64,000 nt of DNA from Sinomicrobium pectinilyticum (GTDB lineage: Bacteria > Bacteroidota > Bacteroidia > Flavobacteriales > Flavobacteriaceae), in contig NZ_RJTM01000029.1 of the NCBI RefSeq assembly GCF_003725735.1, positions 1-64,000 on the forward strand, in the 5' to 3' direction. The notes beneath the pieces are model-generated. The model did no database searches and was not told the DNA's origin. It was given only the letters and a program-made list of their open reading frames with translations. Of the stretch, positions 18,501 to 27,909 are shown piece after piece. A program made the position numbers and the translations under genes. Within the stretch, counting starts at the first letter, position 1. Each line of letters begins with the position of its first letter.

Positions 18501-18895
18501 GTTACGGTAATGGTCTCGTTGGCGGCAAATCGTTTTGCGGTTTCTTTGACCACGGCGAATGCTTCGGGAAGTATTTCGTCGAGAGTGGCTTCGGTAGCCT
18601 TGTAAGCCTCGTCGTTGAGTTTGTCGATCTCGGCATAGATATCTTCTTTACGGTCTATGTCATCCGAGGAATCGGCTTCGCTTTGCAATTGTGTTATTTT
18701 TTCATCAAAAGAAGCTCTGGCTTCTTGCAGGCGGGATTTGAAGTCCGCCGTTTTAGCCCGCAGTTCGTCGTGAGATAGCGATGATAACTGCTGTTCCAGT
18801 GATTTGATCCTATCCACCAATGGCTGTATCTCTTTGATATCCTTCTTCGCTTTATCTCCTACAAAAACTTTGAGAACAGAATTCAGTAAACTCAT
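15530..18895 (-). CDS. secA: preprotein translocase ATPase SecA
   Basis: SecA drives export of unfolded preproteins through SecYEG by ATP hydrolysis. This one has 1,121 residues, against about 900 in E. coli; the extra length is typical of Bacteroidota and lies partly in the region around [16 protein letters not shown] and onward. Visible motifs are Walker A in [13 protein letters not shown] near residue 195, Walker B in [21 protein letters not shown], the helicase segment [12 protein letters not shown] and [18 protein letters not shown]. The C-terminus ends WVIAEEE without the zinc-binding CxC...CH motif used for SecB binding in Proteobacteria. A strong hairpin terminator lies just downstream. 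Confidence 0.98.
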   Translation of the reverse strand: MSLLNSVLKVFVGDKAKKDIKEIQPLVDRIKSLEQQLSSLSHDELRAKTADFKSRLQEARASFDEKITQLQSEADSSDDIDRKEDIYAEIDKLNDEAYKATEATLDEILPEAFAVVKETAKRFAANETITVTASPFDRELSATKDHVTIEGDKAVWKNSWDAAGKEVTWDMVHYDVQLIGGVALHQGKIAEMQTGEGKTLVATLPVYLNALTGNGVHLVTVNDYLAKRDSAWMGPLFEFHGLSVACIDNYQPNSDGRRKAYNADITYGTNNEFGFDYLRDNMAHTPNDLVQRPHNFAIVDEVDSVLVDDARTPLIISGPVPQGDRHEFNELKPVVSDLVQRQRQYLTGVLAEAKKLIAEGNTKEGGFLLLRVHRGLPKNKALIKFLSEEGVKQLLQKTENHYMQDNNREMPKVDETLLFVIDEKNNQIELTDKGVEYLSGDTDPDFFVMPDIGTEIAKIEKQNLPVEEEAELKEKLFREFGVKSERIHTMNQLLKAYTLFEKDTEYVVIDNKVMIVDEQTGRIMDGRRYSDGLHQAIEAKENVKIEDATQTFATVTLQNYFRMYRKLAGMTGTAVTEAGEFWEIYKLDVVEIPTNRPIARDDKQDLIYKTKREKYNAVIEEVTELSQAGRPVLIGTTSVEISELLSKMLKLRKVPHNVLNAKLHKKEADIVAEAGNPGVVTIATNMAGRGTDIKLTDEVKKAGGLAIIGTERHDSRRVDRQLRGRSGRQGDPGSSQFYVSLEDNLMRLFGSDRVAKMMDRMGLKEGEVIQHSMMTKSIERAQKKVEENNFGIRKRLLEYDDVMNAQREVVYKRRRHALQGQRLKVDIANMIFDTCEVITETNKAAGDFKNFEFELIKYFSLVSPISEEDFNKMTVQEITSNIYKTAYKHYNDKIERNAATAFPVIKNVYENQGDKFERIVVPFTDGTKTLNVVTNLKDAYESNGKKLIADFEKNISLAIIDDSWKTHLRKMDELKQSVQLAVHEQKDPLLIYKFEAFELFKNMIENVNKEVITFLFKGELPAQDSSNIHEARETKTKEDYRTSKEEVLNSDEIAERHRRAGQQAQPRQQQTIETVVRDKPKIGRNDKVTIKNVMSGESQTMKFKQAEPLLKKGEWVIAEEE

Positions 18896-19110
18896 AATGG
18901 TTTTATTTTTAATTTTAAAACAGGGAGGTCCATGATGTGTTTTCTCCCGTTGAGGTGCATTGTTATCACGGCTTTACCGGTCCTTTCAATTACCTTTTAC
19001 AAAGCTAATGAAAAAAAACAGTGCCCCGGTGAATTGATATGCAGGGATTTAAAGGTGTTTGACCATAGGTCCTTTCACCTTCTGTGTTACCTGTTTTTAC
19101 AGCGCTTATA

Positions 19111-19146
19111 AAAAGAGCAAAAAAAAAGCCTCTTGAGAGACTTTTA
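19111..19146 (-). terminator. Rho-independent terminator of the DUF2795 gene
   Basis: On the minus strand AAGTCTCT pairs with AGAGGCTT (one mismatch), directly followed by a run of eight T. It starts 17 bases after the stop of the DUF2795 gene and separates that gene from secA. Confidence 0.7.
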
Positions 19147-19162
19147 GTTTGTTGTTATTGTG

Positions 19163-19384
19163 TTAATATTCATCTTCGTTCCAGAGGTAATCTTCCTCTG
19201 TCGGATAGTCCGGCCATATTTCTTCTATAGACTCATAGATCTCACCCTCGTCCTCCATGGCTTGCAGGTTTTCCACTACCTCCAGCGGCGCTCCGGTCCT
19301 GATAGCATAGTCGATCAATTCGTCTTTTGTAGCCGGCCAAGGTGCATCACTCAGATAGGATGCAAGTTCTAATGTCCAATACAT
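19163..19384 (-). CDS. DUF2795 family protein
   Basis: A 73-residue acidic protein beginning MYWTLELASYLSDAPWPATKDELIDYAIRTG and followed by APLEVVENLQAMEDEGEIYES. It fits the DUF2795 fold, small helical proteins of unknown function common in Bacteroidota and often found upstream of secA. The C-terminus is unusually rich in E, D and Y. It has its own terminator, so it is probably a separate transcript from secA. Confidence 0.85.
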   Translation of the reverse strand: MYWTLELASYLSDAPWPATKDELIDYAIRTGAPLEVVENLQAMEDEGEIYESIEEIWPDYPTEEDYLWNEDEY

Positions 19385-19640
19385 GAGCTATTCGGTTTTT
19401 ATTTTTTGCAAAAATAAATTTTTAAACTAAAAAGTCAAGTTAAAACTATTTTATTTACGCATTAATTTTAAGAACGTAATGAAACACGGGTTTTATTGTC
19501 TAATAAGTAATAAAAAGCCACTCTGTTTACGAGATCGGCAAGTTTTTTTGCATCGTGCCGATTCTGCCTTCCCGGGAGGGCCTTTGTATGCCCGTTTTCA
19601 GCATATTGTGTTTCAGATCTTTGTCCGGAATAAACATTCC

Positions 19641-20219
19641 CTATTCGGAATTTCCTTTTTTCGGAATCCATTTAATTTCCTCGACTTTCAGCGAGAAGGA
19701 CAACTTTCGTGCCAACACAAAGAGATAATCCGAAAGGCGATTGAGATAGGGAAGAACAGTGTCTTCAAACGGCTCGTTATCATATAGTTGAGTGGCCAGT
19801 CTTTCGGCCCTCCGGCACACACACCGGGCTATATGACAATATGACACGGTAGTGTGACCTCCCGGAAGGACAAAATGTGTCATAGGGGGGAGTTCTTCGT
19901 TCATATGGTCCATTTCCCTTTCGAGGACGGCGATATCTTCTTCGGAAACCCGCGGGATATCCAGACGTTGTTTTCCGCTTTTCAGGATGGCTTTCCCGGG
20001 ATCGGTGGCGAGGATGGCTCCCAGGGTGAACAGCTTGTCCTGGATAGAGAGTAGTACCTCCCGTTGTGCACCTGTATCCTGGTCGCGTATCAGCCCTATC
20101 CAGGAATTAAGCTCGTCTACCGTGCCATAGGTTTCGATGCGGATATGATGTTTCGGTACCCGGGTGCCCCCAAAGAGAGCCGTGGTGCCTTTATCGCCGG
20201 TTTTGGTATATATCTTCAT
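19641..20219 (-). CDS. ATP:cob(I)alamin adenosyltransferase, PduO/MMAB type
   Basis: A 192-residue enzyme that transfers the 5'-deoxyadenosyl group of ATP to reduced corrinoid, making adenosylcobalamin. It shows the N-terminal ATP-binding motif YTKTGDKGTTALFGG, the helix signature GTVDELNSWIG and the C-terminal CRRAERLATQL. No cobalamin riboswitch or other corrinoid gene is visible nearby. Adenosylcobalamin-dependent enzymes such as methylmalonyl-CoA mutase would be the likely users, but none lies in the window. Confidence 0.93.
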   Translation of the reverse strand: MKIYTKTGDKGTTALFGGTRVPKHHIRIETYGTVDELNSWIGLIRDQDTGAQREVLLSIQDKLFTLGAILATDPGKAILKSGKQRLDIPRVSEEDIAVLEREMDHMNEELPPMTHFVLPGGHTTVSYCHIARCVCRRAERLATQLYDNEPFEDTVLPYLNRLSDYLFVLARKLSFSLKVEEIKWIPKKGNSE

Positions 20220-20592
20220 GTTCTTTGCTGTTAGTGTATGTTACAAAGATACACAGAGATTTAGGATTTACGGGAAGGGGAATACCGGAATTAAAAAGCG
20301 TACCTGCAAACGGGGAGATGTCCTTTCTTTTACAAATACGACAGTGTTTGTCAGGGAATTCTAGAGGGGCGGGGGTATTCCGGTTAATGTGACCTGCTCC
20401 GGAGTTTTTTGCTTTTCTGCTGTTGATAATATATCCGTTATCCGCGTCAGAATCTTCCCGGTTTGGTACGCCATATTGGCGAGACGGCATGGCAGGGTAC
20501 TTTTTGCCCCTTCATCTACAGGTGATCTCTGTTGTTCTTCTTCGCGGATAACCAGGAAGAAATTCAATTTACGATCGTTTTATATTTTTTTG
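20220..20592. other. intergenic stretch with no recognised gene
   Basis: The stretch lies between two minus-strand genes. A 68-residue minus-strand frame at 20361-20567 contains a plausible helix (TGKILTRITDILSTAEKQK) but no known domain, and I do not call it. The AT-rich part at 20220-20270 should carry the promoter of the adenosyltransferase gene, though no clear -33/-7 pair is visible. Confidence 0.5.
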
Positions 20593-21897
20593 CTAACCTT
20601 CGTTGGTTTTTTTGTTCCGGTGGCTTCCTGCCGTTTTTTTATCCGCGTTGTCGGGAGAAAGGTTGTACTCCGGTTTCCACTGCCTGATATCGCCATTGTA
20701 TATGGAGGTATTGGCCAATGCTACACAAATGGCTGTAGTACCCCCGGTGTATACATTGGAATCGGGAAGGGTATTTTCGGAAATAGCCTTGTAAAAATCC
20801 TCAAAGGCATAATAGCTTCCGTCTTTCAGTTTCGAATCTGCCAGTTGTATCCCTTTTTTATCATCATTCCAGGTGAGTTTGGTAGCACCGCTTACCCCGT
20901 CAACTTCTTCCAGTTCTTTCCTGGTTTCCGGTTCCGGATAAAAAATGCCATCATTGACGAGAAGTGACACCATTCCCCTGGAGCCCTTGATGCGGAAAGA
21001 GTAGCCATCGTGCTGGTTGGAGCACGTAGCGCCAAAGTTACCTATCATCCCTTCCTTTTCATAACGGATATTTACCTGTACGTTGTCATAGGTTTCACGA
21101 CCATCTTTAAAACGGTCTATACCTCCCGTACCATAAATGGTGGTGGGCAGGCAGTCAAAGGCCCAGTGTATGAAATCCATCTGATGGGAGAGGAGTTCGG
21201 CCGGCAATCCGCCGGAATATTCCCTGTACATCCGCCAGTTGATCTTTCTTTCCAGTTTGGGATCGGGAACCGGCCTTCGCCAGTTCCAGTTACGGTCCCA
21301 CCGGGCATCTATCTGGGTTACTTTTCCGAGATAGCCCTCCTGTATCATGTTGCGTACTTTGTAGTAAAGAGGAGAGTAACGGTACTGGTGACCTATCTGG
21401 AGTGTTTGCCGGGGATGATCTTTGGCAATACGTGCCAGGCTTATCGCCTGATCGGTAGTGAAAGCCATAGCTTTTTCGAGCAGTACGTGCTTTCCTGCTT
21501 CGAGTGCATTCCTGGCAATTTCGTAATGGGTATTCAGCGGAGTGGCAATGATCACTGCATCTATATGCTTATTATTCAGTAATTCGCGGTGATCCCTGTA
21601 CAACCTGACCTTATTTGTATCTGCCATTTCCCGGGCGCGGTTCAGACGCATATCCAGCGGGTCACAGAGGGCGGTCACTTCAAATTTTCCGGGGAAGTCC
21701 CGGAGAACATTAAACAGGCCGCTGCCACGATCGCCAAAGCCAATAATGCCTATCCGGTATACCCGGTCGTTTTCAATATGGGTCATGCCCGGCAGGACAG
21801 CTCCCGAAAATAGAAGAGCTCCTGTGCCCAGGGTACTGTTTTTAATAAAATTTCGTCTGTTCAAAGCTTTAATAATATTTTTCGGAATCGATTGCAT
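20593..21897 (-). CDS. Gfo/Idh/MocA family oxidoreductase with Tat signal
   Basis: A 434-residue NAD(P)-dependent dehydrogenase family protein. The N-terminus carries a twin-arginine signal, RRNFIKNSTLGTGALLFSGA, so it is probably exported folded with its cofactor bound. The Rossmann motif follows as IGIIGFGDRGSGLF. The catalytic region reads HVLLEKAMA, where most relatives have EKP. Later parts contain YREYSGGLPAELLSHQMDF and a C-terminal dimerisation sheet. Such Tat-exported members often act on sugars or glycosides, with tightly bound cofactor. No sugar-utilisation genes are adjacent, so the substrate is open. Confidence 0.88.
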   Translation of the reverse strand: MQSIPKNIIKALNRRNFIKNSTLGTGALLFSGAVLPGMTHIENDRVYRIGIIGFGDRGSGLFNVLRDFPGKFEVTALCDPLDMRLNRAREMADTNKVRLYRDHRELLNNKHIDAVIIATPLNTHYEIARNALEAGKHVLLEKAMAFTTDQAISLARIAKDHPRQTLQIGHQYRYSPLYYKVRNMIQEGYLGKVTQIDARWDRNWNWRRPVPDPKLERKINWRMYREYSGGLPAELLSHQMDFIHWAFDCLPTTIYGTGGIDRFKDGRETYDNVQVNIRYEKEGMIGNFGATCSNQHDGYSFRIKGSRGMVSLLVNDGIFYPEPETRKELEEVDGVSGATKLTWNDDKKGIQLADSKLKDGSYYAFEDFYKAISENTLPDSNVYTGGTTAICVALANTSIYNGDIRQWKPEYNLSPDNADKKTAGSHRNKKTNEG

Positions 21898-21981
21898 TCA
21901 AATAGCATCGAATAAATGAAATCCGCATAAAAGTAAATATTTTTTTGTAAAGAAGGAAAATGTAGCCGGTGTTTATTGTTA

Positions 21982-22144
21982 AGAGCTTGTTTAAACTAAT
22001 TCCAATTGGTTGCAAAATGATCTTTTCACCCCATATTTCGTCTTTTTCTTGCTCCATAGTTATGGCTATGCAGCGCAAAAAGGCCTTCATCTGGGGCAAA
22101 AATCTCTATTTTTCGCGGCAATCAAATCAATTTAAACAAGCTCT
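21982..22144. mobile_element. 163-bp hairpin-like miniature element (MITE candidate)
   Basis: The two 20-base ends (21982-22001 and 22125-22144) are inverted repeats matching at 18 of 20 positions, starting AGAGCTTGTTTAAA. The inside is also self-complementary: TTTTCACCCCATAT near 22023 faces TCTGGGGCAAAAA near 22090, and the centre is the perfect palindrome CCATAGTTATGG at 22054-22065. No transposase is encoded. No clear target duplication is visible at the borders. A non-autonomous transposable element is the best reading; a structured RNA is the alternative. Confidence 0.65.
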
Positions 22145-22670
22145 AAATGAGTTCAATAACAAAAATGCCCCGCTTTTGTTATTTTCTGAATTTATTGAGG
22201 TACCGGCCACCGGAAACCCCCTGAAACATTCGGATCTGAAAGCATGTACAGAAAAAACAGGATTTTAGCACCGCAAGGAGAGATAGCGTTAATTTTCTTT
22301 TAAAGGTGAGGTATACCCGGGGCTGCTAATTGGTTGTCCGTTATTTTTTTCTTAGCTTTATTGGAAAATTATTTTTTACCGCTTTATTTGTGTATATTCT
22401 ACGGGGACATTAGGATCTGAACTGATGTGTAGCTGTGATTCCGGAACGATTACCCGGCAATGATATTCTTATAATCACCGGCAAACTTTGTTTTCAGATC
22501 AGGGAAAACATGTTTAGATCACCGTTGGACATGCTTATTTACAATAATGGGCAAAAAAGGTATTATCCTCCATGGAGGCATAAAGGGATAGCTTTATCCC
22601 GGACCAGAAATCAAAGGTATACAGCACCTACTGACCGCAAATCCTAATCAAAAAAATAAAAAAGAAGACT
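22145..22670. other. long leader region upstream of the metalloprotease gene
   Basis: No gene is visible in these 526 bases. A candidate Bacteroidota promoter lies at 22330-22360, leaving a leader of about 300 bases. The small frame at 22435-22647 on the plus strand has no recognisable domain. Confidence 0.5.
22330..22360 (+). promoter_or_regulatory. possible Bacteroidota-type promoter
   Basis: TTG at 22330-22332 and TAGCTTTA at 22353-22360 are 20 bases apart; the second matches TAnnTTTG at all fixed positions but the last. It would drive the metalloprotease gene with a leader of about 300 bases. No start-site data exist, so this is tentative. Confidence 0.35.
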
Positions 22671-25244
22671 ATGAAAAAGCATTTGATCGGATTTTTAGGG
22701 CTCTTGTGTCTTACCAGTTCTTGTGGTGTTTTAGGTAAAAAGGGGAGTACTGGTGTTACTTCCGGAAATACGTATACCCATACGGAGGCAAAACCTTATG
22801 ACAAGATCATATCCAAAGAAGCGGTCAGCAGCAAAGGACTGGTAGATGTTCACCTGGTAGAAGACAAGTATTATTTTGAAATCCCGGACAGTTTGCTGCA
22901 AAGAGAGATGCTCGTAGTGAGCAGGTTTATTAAAACCCCGGCGGGCGCAACCACTTATGGAGGGGAAGAGATAGGAGAAAAGACCATCTGGTTTGAAAAA
23001 GGACCTTCCAATAAAATATTTCTGCGTATACAAACCCTGGTCAGTGTAGCCAGTGAAGAAGATGCCATTTCCAGAGCGGTTACCAGCTCCAATACCACCC
23101 CTATCCTCGAAGCCTTTGATATTAAAGCCATAAATGAAAAAAATAATGCCTATGTCATTGATGTAACCGATTTTATAAATAGTGAGAACCCGTTGCTTAG
23201 TCTTACGGAAAAACAAAAAAAGAACTTTAACCTTACCACGCTGGAAAAAGACAAATCTTTTATCCGGGCCATAAACACCTATCCTATAAATACCGAAATA
23301 AAAACGGTAAAGACATATAAGGCGAGAATATCGGAAGATAAGAACAAAAACCTTCCGGCCGCCATCCTTTCGGGAATGGTCACCGTAGAAATCAACAATT
23401 CTATAGTATTGCTTCCGAAAATTCCCATGAAAAAACGCTATTATGATCCCAGGGTAGGGTATTTTGCCAGTTCTTACTGGGAATACGGGGACGACCAGCA
23501 ACGGGCGGACCGCAATACGTATATTCACCGGTGGAGGCTTGAACCGAAGGAAGAAGATATTGCTAAATGGGAACGGGGAGAACCGGCAGAACCCAAAAAA
23601 CCGATTGTGTTTTATATAGACCCCGCCACACCCGCTAAATGGCGGCCTTACCTTATTCAGGGAATTAACGACTGGCAACAGGCATTTGAACAGGCAGGGT
23701 TTAAAAATGCCATTATCGGGAAAGAATGGCCCGTGGATAATGATAGTATGAGCCTGGAAGATGCGAGGTTTTCCGTACTCCGCTATTTCGCTTCACCGGC
23801 CAAAAATGCTTACGGTCCCAATATTGTGGACCCCCGCAGCGGAGAGATCTTGGAAAGCCATATCGGCTGGTATCATAATGTTATGAATCTTCTGCACAAC
23901 TGGTATATGGTACAGGCCGGGGCAGTTGACCCCCGTGCACGGAAAATGGAATTTGAAGAGGAGCTTATGGGGCAGCTTATACGCTTTGTCGCTTCACATG
24001 AGGTAGGCCATACCCTCGGACTGCGGCATAATATGGGGGCCAGCTATGCCACTCCGGTGGAAAAGTTACGGGACAGTGCCTGGCTGGAGAAACGCGGGCA
24101 TACGAGTTCTATTATGGACTATGCCCGTTTCAATTATGTCGCCCAGCCGGAAGACAGTGTTTCGGTAAACGGGTTGATGCCAAGGATAGGGGATTATGAC
24201 AAATGGGCCATCCGGTGGGGGTACTCTCTTTTCGAGGGGCATAAATCCGTTGGAGAAGAGAAGGAGATATTGAGCAAATGGGCCACGGACAGTATAGCGG
24301 CCAATCCCCGGCTGTGGTTTGGGGGGGAAGGCCGGAATTTCGATCCGAGGGCGCAGTCGGAAGACCTGGGGAACAATGCTATTATAGCGGGGTTTTACGG
24401 TATAAAAAACCTGCAGCGCATTGTTCCGCAGTTAATTCAGTGGACGAGTAAAAACGAAAGTGATGACTATGACAACCTGGAAGAAGTCTATGATGCGGTT
24501 TTAAGACAGTACAACAAATATATTTCCCATGCTCTTAAGAATATCGGTGGTCTGTATGTTACTCCCAAGACCGTAGGAGACGAAGGCGATGTATACAGGC
24601 CCGTTCCGAAAGAAATGCAAAAGGAGGCCCTGGCCTTTGTAGACACTTATGTGTTCCATGAGCCGTCCTGGTTGTTATACGGGGATATTCTCAATAAAAT
24701 AGAGGCACCGCTGTCCAAAAAAGATCTATCCCAGACCATGGAGGGGGTGATGACCACATTATTGGGAGGCAGCAGGCTTAGCCGGATGGAATTTATTGCC
24801 GACAGGTACCAGTATGAAGAACCATATACTCCGGAAGAATTTGTGGAAGAAGTAGACAAACTCGTATGGAAAGAACTGGATTTCAATGCACCGGTAAATG
24901 CCTACCGGAGAAGCCTACAGAAAGCTTATGTGGCCAATATGCTTACCCTGTATAATCCGAAAAAACCGCAAGGAGGTTTTATCGATGCCCTCCTTGCCAA
25001 ACTATCCGAAGGGAGGACTTTGCATACGGATGTAAGGGCCATAGCCCTGGATAACCTCATAACCCTGGAAAGCAGGCTGCGGGCCAGCATCCCCTTTACC
25101 CGGGATACCATGACCAGGATACACCTGCAGTTCCTCTATAAACAAATAGAAGATGCGATAGGCGAGGATAAATTCCCGAAAAAGATTTACTCGCCTCTGG
25201 ACAATAAAATGTCGATACAACAGGACGATAAAGGAAACTTCTAG
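22671..25244 (+). CDS. zinc-dependent lipoprotein metalloprotease (DUF5117/DUF5118 family)
   Basis: An 857-residue protein with a lipoprotein signal (LIGFLGLLCLTSSC, lipidated Cys18), so it is probably membrane-anchored outside the cytoplasm. A DUF5118-like segment follows the signal, then a DUF5117-like region to about residue 290, containing YWEYGDDQQRADRNTYIHRW near its end. The catalytic part contains the metzincin-type zinc motif HEVGHTLGLRH at 443-453, preceded by FYIDPATPAKWRPYLIQGI. Family members are full-length at about 820-870 residues, so this copy appears intact. Substrates are unknown. Codon use and flanks give no sign of transfer. Confidence 0.92.
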   Translation: MKKHLIGFLGLLCLTSSCGVLGKKGSTGVTSGNTYTHTEAKPYDKIISKEAVSSKGLVDVHLVEDKYYFEIPDSLLQREMLVVSRFIKTPAGATTYGGEEIGEKTIWFEKGPSNKIFLRIQTLVSVASEEDAISRAVTSSNTTPILEAFDIKAINEKNNAYVIDVTDFINSENPLLSLTEKQKKNFNLTTLEKDKSFIRAINTYPINTEIKTVKTYKARISEDKNKNLPAAILSGMVTVEINNSIVLLPKIPMKKRYYDPRVGYFASSYWEYGDDQQRADRNTYIHRWRLEPKEEDIAKWERGEPAEPKKPIVFYIDPATPAKWRPYLIQGINDWQQAFEQAGFKNAIIGKEWPVDNDSMSLEDARFSVLRYFASPAKNAYGPNIVDPRSGEILESHIGWYHNVMNLLHNWYMVQAGAVDPRARKMEFEEELMGQLIRFVASHEVGHTLGLRHNMGASYATPVEKLRDSAWLEKRGHTSSIMDYARFNYVAQPEDSVSVNGLMPRIGDYDKWAIRWGYSLFEGHKSVGEEKEILSKWATDSIAANPRLWFGGEGRNFDPRAQSEDLGNNAIIAGFYGIKNLQRIVPQLIQWTSKNESDDYDNLEEVYDAVLRQYNKYISHALKNIGGLYVTPKTVGDEGDVYRPVPKEMQKEALAFVDTYVFHEPSWLLYGDILNKIEAPLSKKDLSQTMEGVMTTLLGGSRLSRMEFIADRYQYEEPYTPEEFVEEVDKLVWKELDFNAPVNAYRRSLQKAYVANMLTLYNPKKPQGGFIDALLAKLSEGRTLHTDVRAIALDNLITLESRLRASIPFTRDTMTRIHLQFLYKQIEDAIGEDKFPKKIYSPLDNKMSIQQDDKGNF

Positions 25245-25621
25245 GCGTATTTTTTCTGCCCGGCCTTTGTATGTGATAAAAAGTGTTTTGATCCTGTTCC
25301 CCGGAAAATCACTTGTATCCCTGCCTGCTAAAAGGGAACGGAACTCCGGGGATTGTGATTCGGAACCGTTTTCCTTACTACATGTAACTCCTTCATATCG
25401 ACGACATGCAATATCTTCATGTAAGCAATACGGAACACTTTGATATAGACGACATGAAGCCGAATGACAGGGCGGGTGAAGGTGTACAAAGGGCGGGTGG
25501 TTACCTTCCTCCGGTTATATATTTAGAACTATCCTGTAAGGTAACGGCATTCAGTCGAGATTTGCCCTGCAGATTACTATAACACCGACCGAATGACATT
25601 GCAAGGCATGGAGATAGTGCT
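25245..25621. other. intergenic stretch between convergent genes
   Basis: The stretch separates the metalloprotease gene and the minus-strand TolC-type gene. A 17-base near repeat ending GACGACATG occurs at 25392-25408 and 25440-25456 with two mismatches. CCCCGGA at 25299-25305 and TCCGGGG at 25345-25351 could pair across a 39-base loop. No clear T-rich terminator and no gene are visible. Confidence 0.5.
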
Positions 25622-27037
25622 CTATATCCCCCGGTAGTATTCCAGTACCCGTACCCTGAGCAGGTATTCGTATTTGGCATTGGCCAGTCCTATCCTGGCA
25701 TTATCCATATTGTTTTTGCTTGTAATGTACTCTACGATATTGGAGACACCACTGTTAAACCGTACTTCATTGACGCGGAAAGATTCTTCATAAGCCTTCA
25801 CCTGTCCGGTCAGAATATGATAACGGTCATAGGCAGACTGCATGTCCAGGTAGGCCTGTTCTATAGCCTGTGTGAGTTGCAGCGTGGTGTTTTCCAGGTC
25901 TACTCTGGATTCTTCCATTTTTATTTTTTCTAGGGCTACATTATTCCTGGCCCGGAACCCGTTAAAAAGAGGGATAGTTACGGACAGCCCTATGGCAGAG
26001 CTGAGGTTGTTGTTAAACTGGTCTTCATAACTAATAGCTTCACCCACGTGATGTGTCTCTTCCCGTAAAACCGGGTACTCCTGTCCGTTAACAGAAACAA
26101 AATCCCCGGTTTCTTCTACGGATGTGCCGGTTTCGTTCAAAAACTCGGCAGCACTGGAATAATTGGTATTTAGTTCCCCGAATATTGAAACCTGGGGGAT
26201 GTAACCTGCCCGGGCTACTTTCACCCCGTTTTTGGCAGCATCCAGACGGAGTGCTTTTGCTTTGAAAGTGGCCAGGTTGGCCAGTGCGTCCGTGAGCACT
26301 TCTTCGGCAGACAGCGGATATTGTTGCAGGGTATCAGTAGCCTCTATTCCGGCAAATGCCATATTCGGGGTGCCTTCCGTATTGAGGAGTTGATAAAGGT
26401 TGAGAACGGAGGCTTTGAGGCTGTTTTCGGCCTGTATTGCCGTGGTCTTGTCGAGGGCAAGTTGTCCCTGCATATCCGTATAATCTGCCGGGTTCCCGGA
26501 ACCTTCCTTATAGAGGGAGCCAAGTCTTTCCAGCTGTTTTCCGGTGGTTTCCATTCTCGCTCTGGCCTGTTTAAGAAGTTCCCTGTTGTTTAATATCTGC
26601 AGATAGGCGAGGGTAACGTCCAGTACCAGGTTCTGGCGTGCTTCCCGGACTTCCATTTCGGAAGCCTGGAGGTTGTACCGGTTCTGCCGGATGGTATTGA
26701 GCAGCCGGAAGCCGTTGAATACCGTAAAATTCAACTGGAGTCCCGCATTGGAAAAGGTCAGACGCTGGTCCAGATAACTATTGGTGTAAGGGTCTATACT
26801 CCGGCCATTGGTAACTCCCAGGTTATAACTGGCATTGGCATTGGGCAGGATATTGAACCTGGATTGCCGGTAATTTACCCTGGCGGTATTCGCTTTGAGA
26901 TGTGAGCTCTTCAGGTCAAGGTTGTTCTGAAGGGCGGTTTCTATACAGTATTCCAGGGTTACGGGCCCGGTATTTTCCTGTCCGTAACCGGATAAGCATG
27001 CCATAAGACATAGTGCGCTAATATATTTGGCTGACAT
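25622..27037 (-). CDS. TolC family outer-membrane efflux protein
   Basis: A 471-residue outer-membrane factor with a signal peptide (ISALCLMACLSGYGQ) and two long helical repeats of the OEP family; LEYCIETALQNNLDLK opens the first and RVLEYYRG ends the last. The segment AISYEDQFNNNLSSAIGLSVTIPLFNGFRARNN contains the usual start of the second repeat. It should form the trimeric channel for a tripartite pump. It is last in the minus-strand series, 47 bp after the second ABC ATPase gene, so it very likely serves the adaptor and permeases of this locus. Confidence 0.9.
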   Translation of the reverse strand: MSAKYISALCLMACLSGYGQENTGPVTLEYCIETALQNNLDLKSSHLKANTARVNYRQSRFNILPNANASYNLGVTNGRSIDPYTNSYLDQRLTFSNAGLQLNFTVFNGFRLLNTIRQNRYNLQASEMEVREARQNLVLDVTLAYLQILNNRELLKQARARMETTGKQLERLGSLYKEGSGNPADYTDMQGQLALDKTTAIQAENSLKASVLNLYQLLNTEGTPNMAFAGIEATDTLQQYPLSAEEVLTDALANLATFKAKALRLDAAKNGVKVARAGYIPQVSIFGELNTNYSSAAEFLNETGTSVEETGDFVSVNGQEYPVLREETHHVGEAISYEDQFNNNLSSAIGLSVTIPLFNGFRARNNVALEKIKMEESRVDLENTTLQLTQAIEQAYLDMQSAYDRYHILTGQVKAYEESFRVNEVRFNSGVSNIVEYITSKNNMDNARIGLANAKYEYLLRVRVLEYYRGI

Positions 27038-27084
27038 AATTCTTCTTTCTTTATGTTCTCCGGGAAAATGATTTGCCGGCGGTT

Positions 27085-27753
27085 TTACAGGCTGACTTTT
27101 CTGCCATCCAGCAGTTCGATGATCCTCGATCCGTAGGCAGCGTTTTTCTCGGAGTGGGTAACCTGGAGAATAGTCACCCCTTCTTCATTAAGCTGTTTGA
27201 AGAGCTCCATGATCTCTTCACCCTGTTTGGAATTGAGGTTCCCCGTTGGCTCATCGGCCAGGATGAGTTTGGGTTTGGAAATAAGTGCCCGGGCGATCCC
27301 GACCAGTTGCTGTTGTCCGCCGCTTAGTTGTTCCGGGAACAGGTCTTTTTTGCCTACAATATTAAACCTGTCCAGCATATCGGCTACCAACGCTTTGCGT
27401 TCGGCCGATTTGAATTTTTTATACAGGAGGGGTGTTTCTATGTTTTCATACACGGTGAGCTCATCGATGAGATGGTAGGCCTGGAATACAAAGCCGATAT
27501 ACTCTTTATATAGGTTTGCGCGGTGCTTTTCTTTCAGTTGATGAACGGATTCATCCATAAAATGATATTCTCCTTCATTAAAACCATCCAGCATTCCTAT
27601 AACGTTGAGCAGCGTAGTTTTTCCCGATCCGGAAGGCCCCATGATGGAGATGAACTCTCCTTCTTTTACGGTGAGGTTAATGTCTTTTAGCAGGAAGGTC
27701 CTTTGCCCCCCGGCATTTACCCATTTAAAGATATTGTTAAGTTGTAGTAGCAT
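27085..27753 (-). CDS. ABC transporter ATP-binding protein (LolD/MacB type), second copy with altered motifs
   Basis: A 222-residue nucleotide-binding protein. It shows Walker A GPSGSGKTT, a Q-loop VFQAYHLIDELT, the signature LSGGQQQLVGIARA, Walker B LILADEPTGN and the H-loop THSEKNAAY. Two positions differ from the other ATPase at 48173: the base after LSGGQQQ is L instead of R, and the D-loop reads GNLNS instead of GNLDS. It should power the FtsX-type permeases from the cytoplasmic side. It closes the permease array, 156 bp after the last permease and 47 bp before the TolC-type gene. Confidence 0.92.
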   Translation of the reverse strand: MLLQLNNIFKWVNAGGQRTFLLKDINLTVKEGEFISIMGPSGSGKTTLLNVIGMLDGFNEGEYHFMDESVHQLKEKHRANLYKEYIGFVFQAYHLIDELTVYENIETPLLYKKFKSAERKALVADMLDRFNIVGKKDLFPEQLSGGQQQLVGIARALISKPKLILADEPTGNLNSKQGEEIMELFKQLNEEGVTILQVTHSEKNAAYGSRIIELLDGRKVSL

Positions 27754-27909
27754 TTTTTAGTTTTAATTATTAGTGTTACAGGTTTCAAAAGTACGAAGCG
27801 GGAAGCCCGAAACCCGAAGGGTGGAGTCTTGTAGTCTCTTTGTCTCCCAATCTCTCGATCTTGTAGTTCCCATTTTCAAATTATCAAATTGTCTCATTTT
27901 CAAATTAAT

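Noticed and set aside
20361-20567. Possible 68-residue minus-strand protein between the oxidoreductase and adenosyltransferase genes
   Set aside because: No known domain; the overlapping opposite frame is equally open. It would need conservation in relatives to be called.
21969-22268. 99-residue plus-strand frame
   Set aside because: It runs through the palindromic miniature element, whose self-complementary sequence keeps frames open on both strands.
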